Part shown: positions 51,201-52,556 of the stretch, one piece after another | How the letters are laid out: each line of letters starts with the position of its first letter | Position numbering within the stretch: the first letter of the stretch is position 1 | Assembly: GCA_964584595.1 (NCBI GenBank) | Contig: CAZPAM010000010.1 | Location: 1 to 52,556 of the forward strand | From: Scalindua sp964584595 | Lineage (GTDB): Bacteria; Planctomycetota; Brocadiia; Brocadiales; Scalinduaceae | Direction: 5' to 3' | Length of the DNA: 52,556 nucleotides | The notes under the pieces: model-generated | The model's database searches: none | What the model saw: the letters and a program-made list of their open reading frames with translations, nothing else | What the model was told of the DNA's origin: nothing | Position numbers and translations under genes: made by a program

Positions 51201-52556
51201 TTAAGTTTCCGGTGGGAGTACAAGTCCCAGGTGCTCGTGGGTGGGTATCATACGGAACTTCGGCTTCACGATAACATTTACGTCTACAAAGACCTCCATG
51301 CTCTTCAGGAAGCGTTGGCAGTCCGTGCTGAGGTGTTTCAGGTGCAGACGTTTGCCGATATTGAAATAGCGTTCGGAAAGGGATTTGATAGCCTCAAGGC
51401 CTGACTGATCACACACCTTGGAGTGTTTAAAGTCTATGACTACATGGTCCGGGTCTTTCTGCGGTTCAAAAGAATCCAGGAACTTTCTTACTGACCCGAA
51501 GAACAGTGGGCCTGTCAGTCCGTAGACCGATAATCTTGGTGTGGTTACGAGTGAGTTCAGCTGTATATTCTTACCGCTCTTCCACGCAAAGACCAGGGCA
51601 GATACGACTACTCCGGCCAGAACTGCAATGGCAAGGTCGGTAAACACCGTCACTCCGGATACAAGGATCAGCACGAATGCATCAGACCGTGACATCTTGT
51701 GTATGATACGTATGCTTGACCACTCAAAAGTGCTAATTACCACCATAAACATAACACCTACCAGTGCGGCGAGAGGAACCATCTCTATGTACCGGGAACC
51801 AAACAGAATACACAGGAGCAGGAAGATAGCGGCTGATATACCGGATAAGCGCCTGCGTCCTCCGGAATTAACATTAATCATACTCTGGCCTATCATGGCA
51901 CATCCTCCCATTGTTCCGAAGAAACCTGCGACTACGTTTGCGACTCCCTGTCCAAGACATTCCCTGTTGCTCTGACCGCGGGTTTCAGTGATCTCATCTA
52001 CCAGAGACAGTGTCATCAGAGACTCAAGGAGGCCGATGGCGGCAAGTATAAGAGAGTACGGCCAGATAATGCTGAGTGTATGCCAGTCCATCGGAACTAT
52101 CGGCAAGTGAAACTGTGGCAGTCCTCCGGCAACAGATGCCATGTCTTTTACCTGCAGTGTGTTTATATTAAATCCTATTACTACAGCCGAGATCACTAAT
52201 ATTGCGATCAGTGGAGCGGGGACTGCACGCGTTAAGCGTGGCAAAAAATAAATGATCAGCATTGTTGACACAACCAGTGCTACCATAATCCATAAAGTGG
52301 TTCCATCCATCCAGGCCAATGCCCCTGTTACTCCCGGCAGTTTAAAATGCTGCAACTGGGAGAGGAAGATTACGATTGCAAGGCCGTTGACAAATCCCAG
52401 CATTACCGGATGAGGTACCAGGCTGATATATTTGCCCAGACGCAGAAGTCCTGACGTTATCTGGATAACGCCCATCAGTACAACCGCAGCAAACAGGTAC
52501 TCCACACCGTGCTGTGCAACAAGCTCGATCATCACTACCGCCAGGGCTCCAGTAGC
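51201..52556 (-). CDS. SulP family anion transporter, 5' end outside window
   Basis: The open frame runs to the right edge; residues ATGALAVVMIELV precede the first internal start codons at 52535/52532, so the real N-terminus is outside. Membrane segments with EYLFAAVVLMGVIQITSGLLRLG, GFVNGLAIVIFLSQLQHF and GQSMINVNSGGRRRLSG, then a C-terminal STAS domain (VVIDFKHSKVCDQSGLEAIKSL) define SulP. Substrate sulfate, bicarbonate or another anion. It converges on the PKS-like gene with an 18-bp gap. Confidence 0.92.
   Translation of the reverse strand, partial: ATGALAVVMIELVAQHGVEYLFAAVVLMGVIQITSGLLRLGKYISLVPHPVMLGFVNGLAIVIFLSQLQHFKLPGVTGALAWMDGTTLWIMVALVVSTMLIIYFLPRLTRAVPAPLIAILVISAVVIGFNINTLQVKDMASVAGGLPQFHLPIVPMDWHTLSIIWPYSLILAAIGLLESLMTLSLVDEITETRGQSNRECLGQGVANVVAGFFGTMGGCAMIGQSMINVNSGGRRRLSGISAAIFLLLCILFGSRYIEMVPLAALVGVMFMVVISTFEWSSIRIIHKMSRSDAFVLILVSGVTVFTDLAIAVLAGVVVSALVFAWKSGKNIQLNSLVTTPRLSVYGLTGPLFFGSVRKFLDSFEPQKDPDHVVIDFKHSKVCDQSGLEAIKSLSERYFNIGKRLHLKHLSTDCQRFLKSMEVFVDVNVIVKPKFRMIPTHEHLGLVLPPET

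Overview
The window (52.6 kb, A+T-rich coding sequence, many short A+T-rich spacers) comes from a Gram-negative-type bacterium. It carries a complete Mla-like phospholipid transport operon, a tripartite RND efflux pump, many lipoproteins with lipobox cysteines and an AsmA-like protein. The mix of a Pab1020-type RNA ligase with its PIN partner, GldAFG/DUF4340 genes, FGE-like proteins, a PqqD/HprK-like/nucleotidyltransferase cassette and a type III PKS beside a B12-radical SAM enzyme fits a Planctomycetota-type genome. An anammox relative such as Scalindua is my best guess, but this is inferred from gene content only. No rRNA, tRNA, CRISPR array, integrase or transposase was recognised.

Layout. 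1-4.8 kb: 5' part of an isoaspartyl methyltransferase (left edge), a PIN protein and an RNA ligase that converge and overlap, a TrkA-N/DHH phosphoesterase fusion, and FxsA. 4.8-8.5 kb: pabB and a class IV aminotransferase (folate/PABA branch), then two unknown membrane or secreted proteins. 8.5-15.6 kb (minus strand): an operon of ABC ATPase, ABC-2 permease, GldG-like protein, a five-repeat DUF4340 protein and a MoxR AAA ATPase, with an rpoZ-like gene upstream. 15.8-18.6 kb: cyclic-nucleotide-binding protein, PqqD-like protein, HprK-like kinase and nucleotidyltransferase. 18.7-23.7 kb: an FGE-like protein, a metallo-beta-lactamase-fold hydrolase and a tandem pair of paralogous exported proteins of unknown function. 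23.7-27.3 kb (minus): STAS-MlaE, MlaF, MlaD and a PqiC-like lipoprotein. 27.4-36.3 kb: a K+-channel-like protein, then a long minus-strand series (unknown exported protein with a C-terminal zinc-site-like motif, FGE-like protein, two lipoproteins, AsmA-like protein, histidine kinase, response regulator, DUF4136 lipoprotein). 36.4-37.4 kb: two tiny helical, ferritin-like proteins and an orphan. 37.7-44.1 kb (minus): RND pump, adaptor and TolC-like protein. 44.2-48.3 kb: a P-II regulator that appears to start at ATT behind a structured leader, a CigR/RcnB-like protein, an EI24/CysZ-like membrane protein, a bacteriohemerythrin, a second partly decayed copy of the tiny helical locus and an orphan. 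48.6-51.2 kb: B12-binding radical SAM enzyme plus type III PKS-like condensing enzyme. 51.2 kb to the right edge: SulP transporter (5' end cut off).

Much of the spacer DNA is built from small dispersed repeats: a CCCGCC...GGCGGG hairpin family, TGATTGGCGATT, GTGACTAAAGT, and fragments resembling the widespread CTCTGCGTCTCTGCGG type. Some lie inside operons and even supply the start codon of the downstream gene. The strongest leads are the ATT-initiated P-II gene with its hairpin leader, the two-gene PKS/radical SAM cassette, the CNB-PqqD-HprK-NTase cassette, the overlapping RNA ligase/PIN pair, and repeat-derived gene starts.
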